Of a DNA stretch of 64,000 nt, positions 22,421 through 34,300 are shown one piece after another (the first letter of the stretch is position 1; every line of letters starts with the position of its first letter). The stretch lies in NCBI GenBank assembly GCA_037974665.1, contig CM075775.1, positions 29,951,732 through 30,015,731 on the forward strand, in the 5' to 3' direction. The position numbers and the translations under genes are program-made. Source of the DNA: Ehretia macrophylla (Eukaryota > Streptophyta > Magnoliopsida > Boraginales > Ehretiaceae). The notes beneath the pieces were generated by a model. The model saw only the letters and a list, made by a program, of their open reading frames with translations. It made no database searches and had not been told where the DNA came from.

Positions 22421-25103
22421 AAATACGGTCCTATAGTCCCCATTTCTACCAAACCGATGTCTTCAATACAATTAGCAAAATCGATAGATCCCCAATTATA
22501 CCCAAGGCTTATCACCAACCAAGTTTTTCCAATCCACTACTTTCCTCCACAGATCAACTCTGTCTTTACAATTATTCGCAGCATAGACAAATGACATATA
22601 AAAGGGGTGGTTGCATCATCTACCCAGCAAAGAATTGTTTGATCAGTAGCGTCAATACGAGTAATATTTACCTTAGTGTTCTGCCAAAAAATCCAAATCC
22701 TTCCCTCAGGGGACTATCATAATTATGGATAAACATCTATTCTTTAAATCTTCTTCTAGAAATAATTGGAGTCATATTAGTTTTCAGTTTGGATTTCAAG
22801 TAGCCAAACAGAATCTAAGTGGGACTTATTTACATAATTAACTAATTTAGCTTATTTGAAAGGGTTTGTTGAGCCCTTTAACAATGAAATCATTAAGGGT
22901 TGAGTTGAGGCTACATTTGTACATAAATATATTTATTTTTAAAGTACTTTTATACTGAAAAATTAATTTAACCCCATAAAAAAAATTCACAAAAAATTCA
23001 TATATGAGTATTGAATTATACATTTTAGTTCCCACTGAACTACAATCCTGGATTGCCCTCCACGAGTGAATATAATTTGCTTAAACACTGTTTTAATGTT
23101 TAGTTTAATTACTCTTATTCCTTAATAATGCTGTTAAAACTTATGAAAAATGTGTAGTTTGTTGTCTAGCGTGGTTGTTTGAATGTTACTATAATAGTTG
23201 ATTAAGTTTTTAAGAACCATTCTTAGATGAAATCGTTAATTTTAAAAAGCTTGGTCCGATTACGTAATTTGGCCTTTAATTAAATGATACATCATTCTAA
23301 TTTTATCGAGTCTCACACTTCCTAAATGCGATCGTGAATTTAATTAAAGATTCATTAGTAAATGACCATAGTTCTGTTTAATATGAATGCCCCTCAGCTT
23401 TGGTGCATTATTGAAATATACATACAAAAAGTTAGCAACGATTACTATCTATATCACTATATAGGATATGACCATTTTGCCCTTAAATCACCATAACCTC
23501 AGCTTTGGTGCATTATTGGAAACGTGATCTAATTAGATTACACCCACCATCACAGTGTTGCGATAATTTGAATCCCGGACCTCAGCTTTAGTGCGTTATT
23601 GGCCTTGTGATATTGGAACAATACAACATCACTATGCTTGCTAGGTCAACATAATACTTTCATGGAATATATCTTCCTACCTTTGGGTTAGTCAAGACAT
23701 ACACAATCGAGCAAATATAGCCTAGGACAGTGGAGGGCAACGATAAACACTTTTACCATTTTACAATCTAATATGTTTGCACATAGGAAAATTTTGAATT
23801 TAATTAGGTTTCACTTTGCACATTAGTTCATTTATAAGCATACATCACATATAGGCAAATAAATAAACATACATGCAAAATCATTCATTATGATGGATCA
23901 TGGACTTGGACTATGAATCAAATCAAGACAAAAATAAAACCTAAACAAACACATCAACATGTCTTCTTTGGTCTTGTCTTCTTGATTTCTTCAAAGATCC
24001 AAAATACCTCCAACTCCTTGAAAATCTCCAATGGTCTTCTTGCAAACTCTTGTAGAAATTACATACATTATGTCTCACTACTAATTTCTCCCAATTGCAA
24101 GAAAATAAAACAAGACTTATGTCTCAATTACATACTAATGAATGATAGAATTAGTTACAACGCCATCTAGTGAAATTATAACTAATTAACCATTCACTAA
24201 CCAAGTCCATGATCAAATTCACTATCCAACATCACAATGTAAGATAAAATTCATAAAGCATGGAATATGTATCATATACATAAACTATAGAAAGCTAAAC
24301 AAGCAAGTTAACATAAACTAATATATCATATACATAAAATAAATGATAACATGTTTGCAATAAGTTTTATATATTGAGATTTTAACATCTCATGTTAAAC
24401 AACATAAAAGAACTAGATAAAACCAATTTTAAGTCCATACTTGTTGAAAAAGGCTCAATGCAAAACCTTTGTTAATTTCATGACCCAATTTGAGTTTCTA
24501 GGCTCATTTTAATCTTCACTAAGAAAAATAACCTCATCTAATCTTATTAGACTAAAGCCCACTGATTTTAAACCCATTAGGCTTAACCAAAATCCAATCA
24601 CATAGTCATAGCTTCTAATTTATGACCCATCACAAATCTGATGCACATGTACTAACTATATTGATTCGGTTAGCCTATCTACAGATCTCCAAAAATTCTG
24701 AAATTTTACAAAGACGTAGCTCTTCGAGTTTAGATAGTTTTACAATCAAACAAAACTCAATTCGGAGTTAAATTGACTGAGTTATGCCCTTCAGAATATA
24801 ACTGCACAAACTGTACAGCTTTACGCGAGAATCAGTGAACTTGCTGATTTTGCTAAAAATGAAAATCTTAACCATGAAATTAGGAGATACATATTAGAGG
24901 ATGAAATGTTCTACTATCTCTATAACATAACATACCCAAAAATCAGCCCCAAACAACAATATTTGATCTCTCAAAACAGCAACGTAAAATCAATGCGCAG
25001 AAATTTTTTCAAAAATGTTGAAACTTTTTCTTTGTTCTTTTGTATTCAAGACTTTAGAAACTTCAAGCAAACACATATGTAATCATATGAACATCAAATC
25101 CTT
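22421..25103 (-). mobile_element. Non-coding internal region of a large LTR element (LARD-like)
   Basis: Starting at the primer-binding site at 25104-25115 and reading leftwards, there is no gag or pol, only ~2 kb of non-coding sequence containing a threefold cctcagctttggtgcatta motif (23391-23605). Lack of coding with a long LTR suggests a non-autonomous (LARD-like) derivative, or an element whose coding part is deleted. Its left boundary and second LTR are not found. 22421-22850 has only weak LINE-like and AT-rich sequence. Confidence 0.45.
23391..23605. repeat. Three spaced copies of a ~22-bp motif
   Basis: The motif cctcagctttggtgcattat (with minor changes) occurs near 23393, 23500 and 23579, spaced ~107 and ~79 bp apart. 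The spacer sequences differ. This is not a simple tandem repeat, and its role is unknown. Confidence 0.7.
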
Positions 25104-25115
25104 GCTCTGATACCA
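25104..25115 (-). other. tRNA-Met-type primer binding site
   Basis: The minus strand reads tggtatcagagc, exactly the complement of the 3' end of plant initiator tRNA-Met that primes many Copia elements. It lies 2 bp from the CA end of the LTR at 25118 and fixes that LTR as the 5' LTR in minus orientation. Confidence 0.85.
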
Positions 25116-25117
25116 CT

Positions 25118-28100
25118 TGAAGGATCTCATATATTTAGAGCTATGAACATCATCTAGCTAAGAATCGAGTGGAAGCAAAACATAAAGTTCAAAACTTTCT
25201 AGAATTTCAAAGCATAATATTCATATGAAACTCTAATCTTGAAATCGTGTAATTAACATATGCAAAACATATATATAGCAAATATATATATTGACAAGAG
25301 ATACGAGAAGAAGATACCTCTTTTAGACAACTCATGGAAGCCATGAATCTGAAATTTCTTATCACTTGATGGAAGACACCATCCTTTGAAAACACAAGAG
25401 CTCTAGTCTGTCCACACGAGCAAAGAATGACTTCTCCATCTTCGTGGTTGTTTTGTGCTAGATAACCATGGAAGATTAGTGAGCTTGTTTGTGAAAAAGA
25501 GAGCAAAACCATTTCCTTCTTCTCCCTAGTTCTTGGCTGCGTTTTATGAAGAAAAAGAGAAGACAAGTTCATCTAGTTCATCTTCATTTTCAACCATGGT
25601 GTATGATGAATATAATGAAGAAGATAATAAGACTTCTTCATTTCATTTTCTTGCTGCATTTTTTCTCTGATTTTTCAGCCATGGAGGCTTCTCTCCTTTT
25701 GTGTTTCATCCGTGTAGGAGCTTGGAGAGAGAGAGAGGAAGACAACTCTTAGCTCACATGAAAACAAAAGACAATCCTTGTTATCTTTTGTTTCTTTTCC
25801 CTACTTTCCTCATTGTTGTTCCCTCTTTTAAACAAAAGAGAAGACAACCTTTCTTAAATCTTGGTTGTTTTGTCTAGCTTTTGTTGAAAGAAAAAACATA
25901 CACACACATATATATATACGTATATCATATATTGTGTAGTATTTTTTTACTAATGTAATAAAATACATATATACATCATATGTATATTGTGTATTATTTT
26001 TCCACTAAAGCATTTTAATATTCAACCTAATCACCATTAGTTGAAATTATGAAAACAACCTTTTCATATTTCTACATTAGCCCCAACACTTAATAATAAT
26101 TGCATATTAACCACAATAACTTTTAAAGGTCAATCACACCATTGTTAACTCCTTAACAATTCAAGAGAAACAAAATACTATTGTTAACATTTTAACAATT
26201 TAAGAGAAAACTAATTGCAATTGTTAACACTTTAACAACTCAAGAAAAAACTAAATCAAACTCAATAAGAAAAACATTCGTCATGCTCTATTGTGTGTGA
26301 CTTTCTAAATTCACCGCTATATAACACTGAAGAAACGTTGAACACTTTTAATGTTAATCAAACTATTTGATTTGTTTAGAGAATATATCCTGTCATTCTC
26401 AAAATACCTTCAGAGTTCTTGAGTAACGTTCTAGCTACGAACGCATCAAGACAGTTTATAAAACAATGAAGTCTTATTCAAGTGAATCTATTTATGGTCG
26501 CCGATTATCGTGCAATCCAATCCTTCCATTAGTTATCCCGTCGAGCAAGAACCATGATTCGATTAAGTTCATTAACTCGATACCATGCATAGATCTAATT
26601 GGTGTAATGAGAGACAACACATGAAAAACCCATTTTCCATCATTCATACCTCGGCCAAGGATTTTCTCATTAAACAACCAAGTTTAGATCGCATAGGACA
26701 TCGTCTCAAGCTAGAGGTTAATGGATCCTATCTTGACCACAACCCTAATATAAATGACAACCGTAATATCTCAAGTCTAAGGATTACATGCACAATCACA
26801 ACAAATAACAAATTATTAATCTGAAGTCATGTAATTTATTATTCATGTCACATTCAGTGATCTGTTCAACTAATAGTCACCCACATGTTTGTTAGTCGCA
26901 TCCCTATGCTATTATGGCACGTGGTTCACCATCTTTTATCATTAACATCTATATGTTAATCAAAGGTAACAACACATGTAACACCCCGATCCCTCTCGAG
27001 ACCGGGAGTCCTAACAATCAATCTAATCCCAACCCAAATCCAAACCCGGGCATAAATTTTCAGGGAAAACGGACGGAGTCTCCCCTATTTCTAGGCGAAA
27101 TGTAAAACCTGCGACAGCATATAAATGGACCAACACCCTGTCCAACCATACAAAACTTCCTCAAGGCCATCCGAGCCTCGGTTCTCAACAATTTAAACTC
27201 AGCAAGTATACATACATTTCCAATTTAAAAGCTAACCTATCTCTTTTCATTTTTGACAAGTACACTCAAATTAGACAATTAAACCATACTAAGCTACTGC
27301 ATAAAATAAACTATCATGCCATTCTAACTCTTTTCCTCTAGACACTACAAACATACTTTAAAGTTAAGCTATGCTAACTGATTACATAAACTAGCTTATC
27401 AATTCATCTCAACTACTTAGCTAGATTTAAATTACATTTCTTTTAACAATAAATACAAACAACATATGATCATACATCTTTGCATCTTTGACAACTCAAG
27501 CCACATAGCACGCAAGACAACTCTTCAAGCACGAACTTTCCAGCTAACATGATATTTCCTGAAATGTGGTGGTGAGGAGTGAGTATACACAACACGTATA
27601 CTCAGTGAGGGAGAGACAGATATCAAGGTGGAGAGAAAGAAAGTCGTGCAATGCAAATAGACACAATTAAGCAATAACATCAATAAGAAAACATTCAAGA
27701 AAGCATTAACACAACCATTCAAAGCGATACCACACTCTGAAGGCTATGGTTCACTCATACGAGCAATATACCATTTCACGAGCGATACATCAATCTCGAG
27801 CTTGATGTTGACAACGATGACAATAAGCACGCAACCACCTTATAACACCAGTTTGGAATACCCCAGGAGTAACCATCAATTCTACGACCCAAATCTCCTT
27901 GGGAGGCAACCCAAGCGAGAAAAGAGAATAGTCACGGAGCTAGAGCAACCAACACTGGCGACCCGAGGCTACCCAGAGAGGCCCATCACTCACGCGCCGG
28001 ACACTATGCAATGCAAGACTCGATATAAGGCGATAAATGAGACGATAAACGAGATATCAAGCATTATCAACAATTGATAAACATTTCAATCAACAATCAA

Positions 28101-30188
28101 CTCTAACAAGCGTAATAAGCATTAACAAGCATTAACAAGCATTTACAATCAAATATGTATCAAGAACAACACCAACAACATTATCAAGCAATAATAAGTA
28201 TTCTATAGACATTATAAGCATTCTATAGGCATTATAAACATTCTATAAACATTATAAACATTCGCATTATAAACATTCTATAAGCAATATACTATGAAAA
28301 CACACAAAATTCCAAAAATGACCCCAACTTTCAAAACGCTACTACTTTCAAACGAGCCACGAGTTTTGGAAACCGACTTCACCAATCCTCCTAGGTCACC
28401 ATAAGGCACGTCTAAAGACCCCGAAACCCTACTTTACCCTAGAATTCACGCAAAGTCCCTATTTCTCCCTTTGCTCATTTGAACTATAACTATGCTAACC
28501 AATCACCCAACCAACGCCATAATCGCACCAAAAGTGCTTCCATGGCCTCCTGAAACAATGCCATCACGTAAAATGAGAAAACGCTAAACTCAACCTAAAC
28601 GACCCCGACTTTCACCAAGGCATTCTTTTCATATTTTCCATTACGCAACCTAAAAAAATCATGCATTTAGGCATTCTAGCATACCTAGCACCTTTTCACA
28701 TCAACAGACAGCATAACAATGCAACTTCATCGAAACGGGGGTTTACTATTCATAATTTACTATTTATTACACAATTTATATTTCAAATTCGATATTCAAC
28801 CGCATAAAATGTTAAAAAGCTATAAATACACGTTCTACAATTGCTAGGGAACATTCTTTAAGCAACGAAATGGACAAAATAATAACCTACGATTAAATCA
28901 CAAAAATTAAAGTTTATGTTCAACATATTCAAATGCGCAAATAACGATGAAACCCTCACCTTAGATGCTCCTAGATGCTAGAAAAACCTCCTAGGATGCC
29001 TCATAAACCACCCCGTGCAAGCTCACGTGAAGATTTGGTGATTTGAAGTTGAATTTCTTTTTTTTTTCTCTCCTTTTATTTTCGGCCCTTGCAAGACTGT
29101 TTTCAGCTTCTTTTTTTTTGTTTTGTGGTAATTAGGCTATTATAAAAGATGACAATGGTCAAAGGTCAAGCCCCTTGGTCAAACCACTTAAAATTTGGTC
29201 AAACTAGCCTATTTCATGCATTTTAAAGCTAAAACAAGTAACATAAACCCAATTCCAGTTAAATACAACTTAAAATACTAAAATTAAAACACTAAATACT
29301 AGTTTTCACTATTTGTTGAAGACTAGGAACCGCTCTCTAACTATCGCCCTCGATATGCAATGCACGTTGCGACAACAAAGAAGTAACAATTAAATCGCAA
29401 AGAATCTAAGAAATATATCATTTTTGGAAAGAATCATAGTTTAAAATTTACTCCGGCTCGGAGCTACTTTCCTCATTTATTTGAAAACCGAGTGATTTTA
29501 ATGCAAGACAACCAAAACCGATTATTAAAATAATCAAAACAATCAAGGTAATCAATATTCAATTAAAATAATTAATTTAACTATTTTTAGAATATTTTAA
29601 AGAATTATGGAGTTAACATTAAGCTACAAATGAAAGTTAATATAAACACGTAATCAAATACAATTAAACACTAACATTTAAGATGACACTTAATCAATCA
29701 CAAGAGAAGAAATTCAATTGCTATAATTATTAGAAATAGATAATAATCCTTTAATTATTCAATATACAACTACTAAATGATTCCAAGAGAAATATAAAAA
29801 TAGTGCAAATTGGTTGATTTAACTAATTAAACATTATGCAGTCAAGTGCTATTAAATGCATGCCGGGTTCGGGTTATCACAACACATGTGATAGTCCGTA
29901 ATAGATTATTGAAGTCCCGATCTAATAATCTAAGAACTATGAATACTTTAAGTATTTATTATATTAAGGAAATACACCAATATATTCTAAACGCTTTTAG
30001 AATACATTCCTATAATGAAAATACTAGGGACTCATTCATACACATAAAAGAAGGAGAATATGAATATGCTAATTATGTCAATATGAAAACATACATATAT
30101 AGACATAGATGCCATAATGTACAAGTTAATATCAAAATGTCCCAATATATGTCATCCAAATATGTACCATTAGGGCATATCTCTAACA
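25118..30188 (-). repeat. Long LTR (Copia-type), split by a solo LTR
   Basis: On the minus strand the LTR begins tgttagagatatgcc at 30188 and ends ccttca at 25118 (TG...CA), next to the tRNA-Met primer site. Removing the nested 26977-29881 insert and one target copy leaves about 2.16 kb, long for Copia. Its right edge cuts into the gag of another Copia element; cgtac at 30189-30193 is the candidate target site. The insert order is: Copia first, then this element, then the solo LTR. Confidence 0.7.
26972..29886 (-). mobile_element. 2.9-kb solo LTR with perfect TSD
   Basis: The LTR body is 26977-29881, from tgtaacaccccgatcc to cgggttatcaca on the plus strand, flanked on both sides by acaca (26972-26976, 29882-29886). 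On the minus strand it begins tgtgataacccg and ends gatcggggtgttaca. The cactgagtatac-type motif around 27590-27610 and the overall layout resemble the 3.5-kb solo LTRs, but the sequence is a different subfamily. No coding capacity or second LTR: a recombination product of a Tekay/Del-like Gypsy element (lineage inferred). Confidence 0.88.
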
Positions 30189-30193
30189 CGTAC

Positions 30194-31254
30194 CTCAATA
30201 TCCTCCTTTGTCATAAGACAAACAATATTTGTCATTTCTTCATTTTTGCTTTCTTCACCGGTTGATGCATCATCATCAACGTATGTTGCTTTCAAAGCTT
30301 TTCCTCCCTTGTTTTTGATTAGTTTTGGACAATTTGCTTTTATGTGACCCGTTTTGTCACAATTGAAACATCTTCTTTCTTCTTTTGGTTTGTTTCTCCC
30401 TTTGTTCATAAATTTATCGTAAGGAGCTTTGCTTACCTTTTTGAATTTGAGAAATTTATTAAAGTTCTTTGTAAGAAAATCTATCTCATCATCATCTTCT
30501 TTGTTTTCTTCCTCTTCATCACTTAAGTAAGCCTTTGATGCAAGAAGTGCAAGTGACTTCTTGTTATTTCTTTTTTCTTTTTCTCAGTGTTTCTTCTTCA
30601 ACTCATGGCTCATAAGAGATCCTATAAGTTCATTAAGAGTAAGAGTTTTAAGGTTTCTAGCTTCCTCAATAGTCGTTACTTTAGCTTCCTATGCCTCTGT
30701 TAAGCTTCGGAGAACTTTTCCTACCAATTCTTCGTTAGAATACTCTTTTCCAAGAGATTTTAAAGCATTAACAATATTGGTAAATCTAGCAAATATTTGT
30801 TTAATATTTTCGTCAAATGACATTTTGAACATTTCATATTTATGAACAAGCATGTTTATTCTAGTTTCTTTAACTTGGTTAGTTCCCTCATATGTGACTT
30901 CTAATTGATCTCAAATTTCTTTAGCACTTTTGCATCTGAAAATTTTGTTGAACTCATTTGAATCTAAAGCAAGATATAACATGTTCATAGTTTTAAAGTT
31001 TCTTTCACATATTTTAAAATCATTATCATTATAGTCTTTTCCAGTTTAGAGACAGTGATACTTTGTTCTTCTTCCTTTTTAGTTAGAGTAGGATTGGTTG
31101 GTCCATTTTTTATCACATTCCAAACTCTTATGTCATTTGCTAGAATATAGATTATCATCCTAGTTTTTCAAAAAGAATAGTTTGTTCCATTAAACAATAG
31201 TGATCTAGAGGCAGATTGTCATTTAACTATATTAGACATTGATGAGCTTGCCAT
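30194..31254 (-). pseudogene. Copia gag fragment with CCHC zinc knuckle
   Basis: From an ATG at 31254 the minus strand encodes a Copia-type gag polypeptide (UBN2-like) with MSFDENIKQIFARFTNIVNA, LKSLGKEYSNEELVGKVLRS and EARNLKTLTLNELIGSL, then the zinc knuckle CFNCDKTGHIKANC (30300-30390) and an acidic tail. Several stops interrupt it. At its 3' end (MTKEDIE, ~30194) it is cut by insertion of the neighbouring LTR element. No protease, integrase or RT of this Copia is found further left, so the rest has been lost. Confidence 0.85.
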
Positions 31255-31295
31255 AAGGATCCTCTACTAGATGTTAAGCTATATGTAGAGTACTA

Positions 31296-31307
31296 GCTCT
31301 GATACTA
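31296..31307 (-). other. Primer binding site of the Copia element
   Basis: The minus strand reads tagtatcagagc, one change from the initiator tRNA-Met complement, 2 bp from the LTR edge at 31310 and 42 bp before the gag ATG. Confidence 0.75.
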
Positions 31308-31309
31308 CT

Positions 31310-34300
31310 TGTTGGTCCTTGATAACCTAAGAGGCGGAGAAGTGAATTAGGTTGTTTGGCAAGGTTAAGCAATTTAAAAAATTCTTGATGCGAAAATAAT
31401 GTCTAGTAAAAGATGATAATAATACTATAAAAGTTCTTGTAGGCAATTTATCAAACACTTAGTGAGCATACAAGTATATAACACTAGATAAATAATTAAA
31501 ACTTCAAAAATAAATTCTAAATAGATAACTCAATAATTATCAAACAATTAATATAAGAAATATCCACACGAAGGTAAATGACTTAAAAATAAAGAGAGTA
31601 AAGTAAGAAAAATCAAACACGATGATTTTTAAGTGGTTCGCACTCCCGGAGGCCTCATCCACCACCTAAGGTCTTTCATTCTCTTGGATTTAACAACTCT
31701 TCACTAAGATGCTTCTTCAAATGTTGGTGAAGCAAAAACCCAACTACAATTACTCTTGAGTCCACAAGAGTTATACAAGCTCCTTCAAGTGTAAGTGAAG
31801 CTTGACCTACTATCCTCTCTTCCTTTGAGTCCACAAAGGATTACAATACTTCTTCTCACAATAATTCTCTCAATATATGTGAAAGATTGTATTACAAAGA
31901 TTGTGTGATAAAATAAATGACAATTGCAACTTCTATTCGAGTTTGATATTACAATTAAAGAATACTTTGAATGCTCAAAGATATGAAAATGATAGCTCAA
32001 TATTTCTCAATGAAAATGATAAGAAAAGCTCTTTGAATTTGCTTAGAAATCTGAAGATTAAGGCTTGGAGAGATGTTTGAGATGGTGAGAGAGCATGCCT
32101 TAAAAAGATGAAAAAGTTAGACACAAAACGGATATAATGCAAAAATTCTGGATTTTCCCGTTAAGCCATCCGGTCGCTGAGGCCTCCATCCGGTCGACCG
32201 GATGGGGCAGGTAACGTCCGGACTAGAGCTCTCTGTCGGGCGTTGTGGCCTTCATCCGGTTGACCGGTTGAAGCTATTGACACCCGAATGCTTAAAATGC
32301 TGAAAAGTGACATTTTTTAGCCCCAAAATAATTTGTTAAATAATAAAATATTTGGACACTTTTGAGGGCACTTATAAAAAAGTATTTCTAACATTTTTTA
32401 ACATTTCAAAATATTTTCAAAAACTCTTAAAAAGATATAGAACAATTTTTATGTTACAAGAATTTGAAATTCAAAAAGTATCGTTTTTCCAAGATGAGTT
32501 TGTAATGACATTTTTGAAAATATATGTTGAAAGGATATTTTTGCAAATAGAAATCTTTTATGAAAAACATTTTTGGAGAAATTATGAGCTACACAAATCA
32601 TACTTAGACAAACAACATTTTTTAATGCAGGTATGTGAGGCCCGACCTCGATTTGCGTGCGATACCTCGTTTCATGTGTCCTAACCTTGAACTACGTGCC
32701 TTAGCCTAGGTTTAAGAGTCGTGTCTTGATTTGCGTGCCTTGCATTGATTTACGTGCATTCATATAGAATTGCATGCATAAACTTAGAATACGTGCATTT
32801 GTCTCGTAGTTTGTGCTTTACCTCGTAGAGCATGCCCTAGACCTAGGAAAGCATGCCCATACGCTAATCAAGAAAGCATCCTACACGAAGCGCTAGACTA
32901 TTAAATAATCCTACAAACTCCACTAACTGTTATTTTAATCCTAAGTCAAATTCAACTCAATATTTTAATGTTCAAACATTCTTTATTTTTATTCTTTATT
33001 CATACTCTTTTGCAAAACCCATGCACTTACAATAAATTATTCCTAAAACAAGACAAAAAATTCAGAATTTAACATCACTTGGCCGACCATACCTTTGTCC
33101 TTGAGCAAAAATTTGAACAATATAATTTATTCATGCATGCCAAGACACAATCTTACACATTGTCATATTGTTTCCATACACCAAGCATTATTTTACTAAC
33201 CACCATGCTCCACATTCTCGGCCACATCACCAAGCATGCCAAGCAATTCAAAAATGCTCCAAAAGATGACACAATTTCAGTTTTTGCAAGCCAAGGGCCG
33301 ACCACATACACAAACATTTCATTTCTTTCTCTCAAGCTCTCATTATCTCATTTTCTCTCTCTCTCTCGGCCAAGGCTGCATCCCTAAGCTCCATAGCTCA
33401 AGCTCTTATTCTAAGGCTCTCCTAGGCACTCAAGAACTCTAAGAAGCTCAACCATAGCAGCCCAAGCAAACAAGAAGCAAGAAAAACTCATGCAAGCTCA
33501 TAGAACTCTTTATTTCGGCCCTAAGTATGTTTTGATAGCTTTTATTTCGTTTCTTTTTGTTCTAATCACATGCACATACTAAGAACATGATAACTAAGCT
33601 AGGAATTAAAGAACCACAAGCTATCTCTCAGCCAAGCAAAGAGAGAAGACCTTTTTGTGCATCTTCAAGAACATTGTGTATCTTCATCTATTAACTTGCT
33701 AAGGTGAGGGATAAACTCTTTTAAAAGCTTTCAGAAATCACATGCATGCCTTCATATGACTATATTTACCTCTATAGTTGTTGTATATGTGTGTATATGA
33801 GCTTATATGACCATGCATGGCTAGATTTTTGGCTTGAACTTGAAGATAGGTAATAAACGTGTAGCTGGCAGATTTCTGACTTGGTAGAGCAAAGTGCATT
33901 TGGCCTAGTAAATGATGTTGAAAATACGTGAAAATTGGTAGGTGACTGTTTTTCCAGTTCTGAGCATTTTTTGTAGAAATAGGCCAAGGCCAATTTTGAC
34001 TCTAAGGCTTCCAAAATGGTAAAACATCGAAAGGTATCTAAATCTGAAAAAATGGGAAATTTGAACTAGAATCTGGTGGCCTTCTGACCTTGTATAACGA
34101 AACTGTTTTAGCTTAGCAAATGATGTCACAAATGCATGAAAATTGGTTTGTTGCTATATTTTGCAATTCTGGACATTTTTGTCAGAAATAGACCAAATCC
34201 AATTCTAACTCTAAGACCCTCAAAAATAGAAAAAATCGTAATGTATCTAAATCTGGACAGTTTTGCGTAGTCTTATGGTTTTGACCATAACTCCTAAGTA

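Noticed and set aside
29846-30265. 139-codon plus-strand open frame
   Set aside because: It spans the junction of a solo LTR, a Copia-type LTR and the Copia gag, so it is a chance frame across nested insertions.
33079-33442. Two ~70-100-codon frames in the 3.6-kb solo LTR
   Set aside because: The homologous part of the other solo LTR (about 10600-10860) does not preserve either frame, so these are probably leader or U3 sequence.
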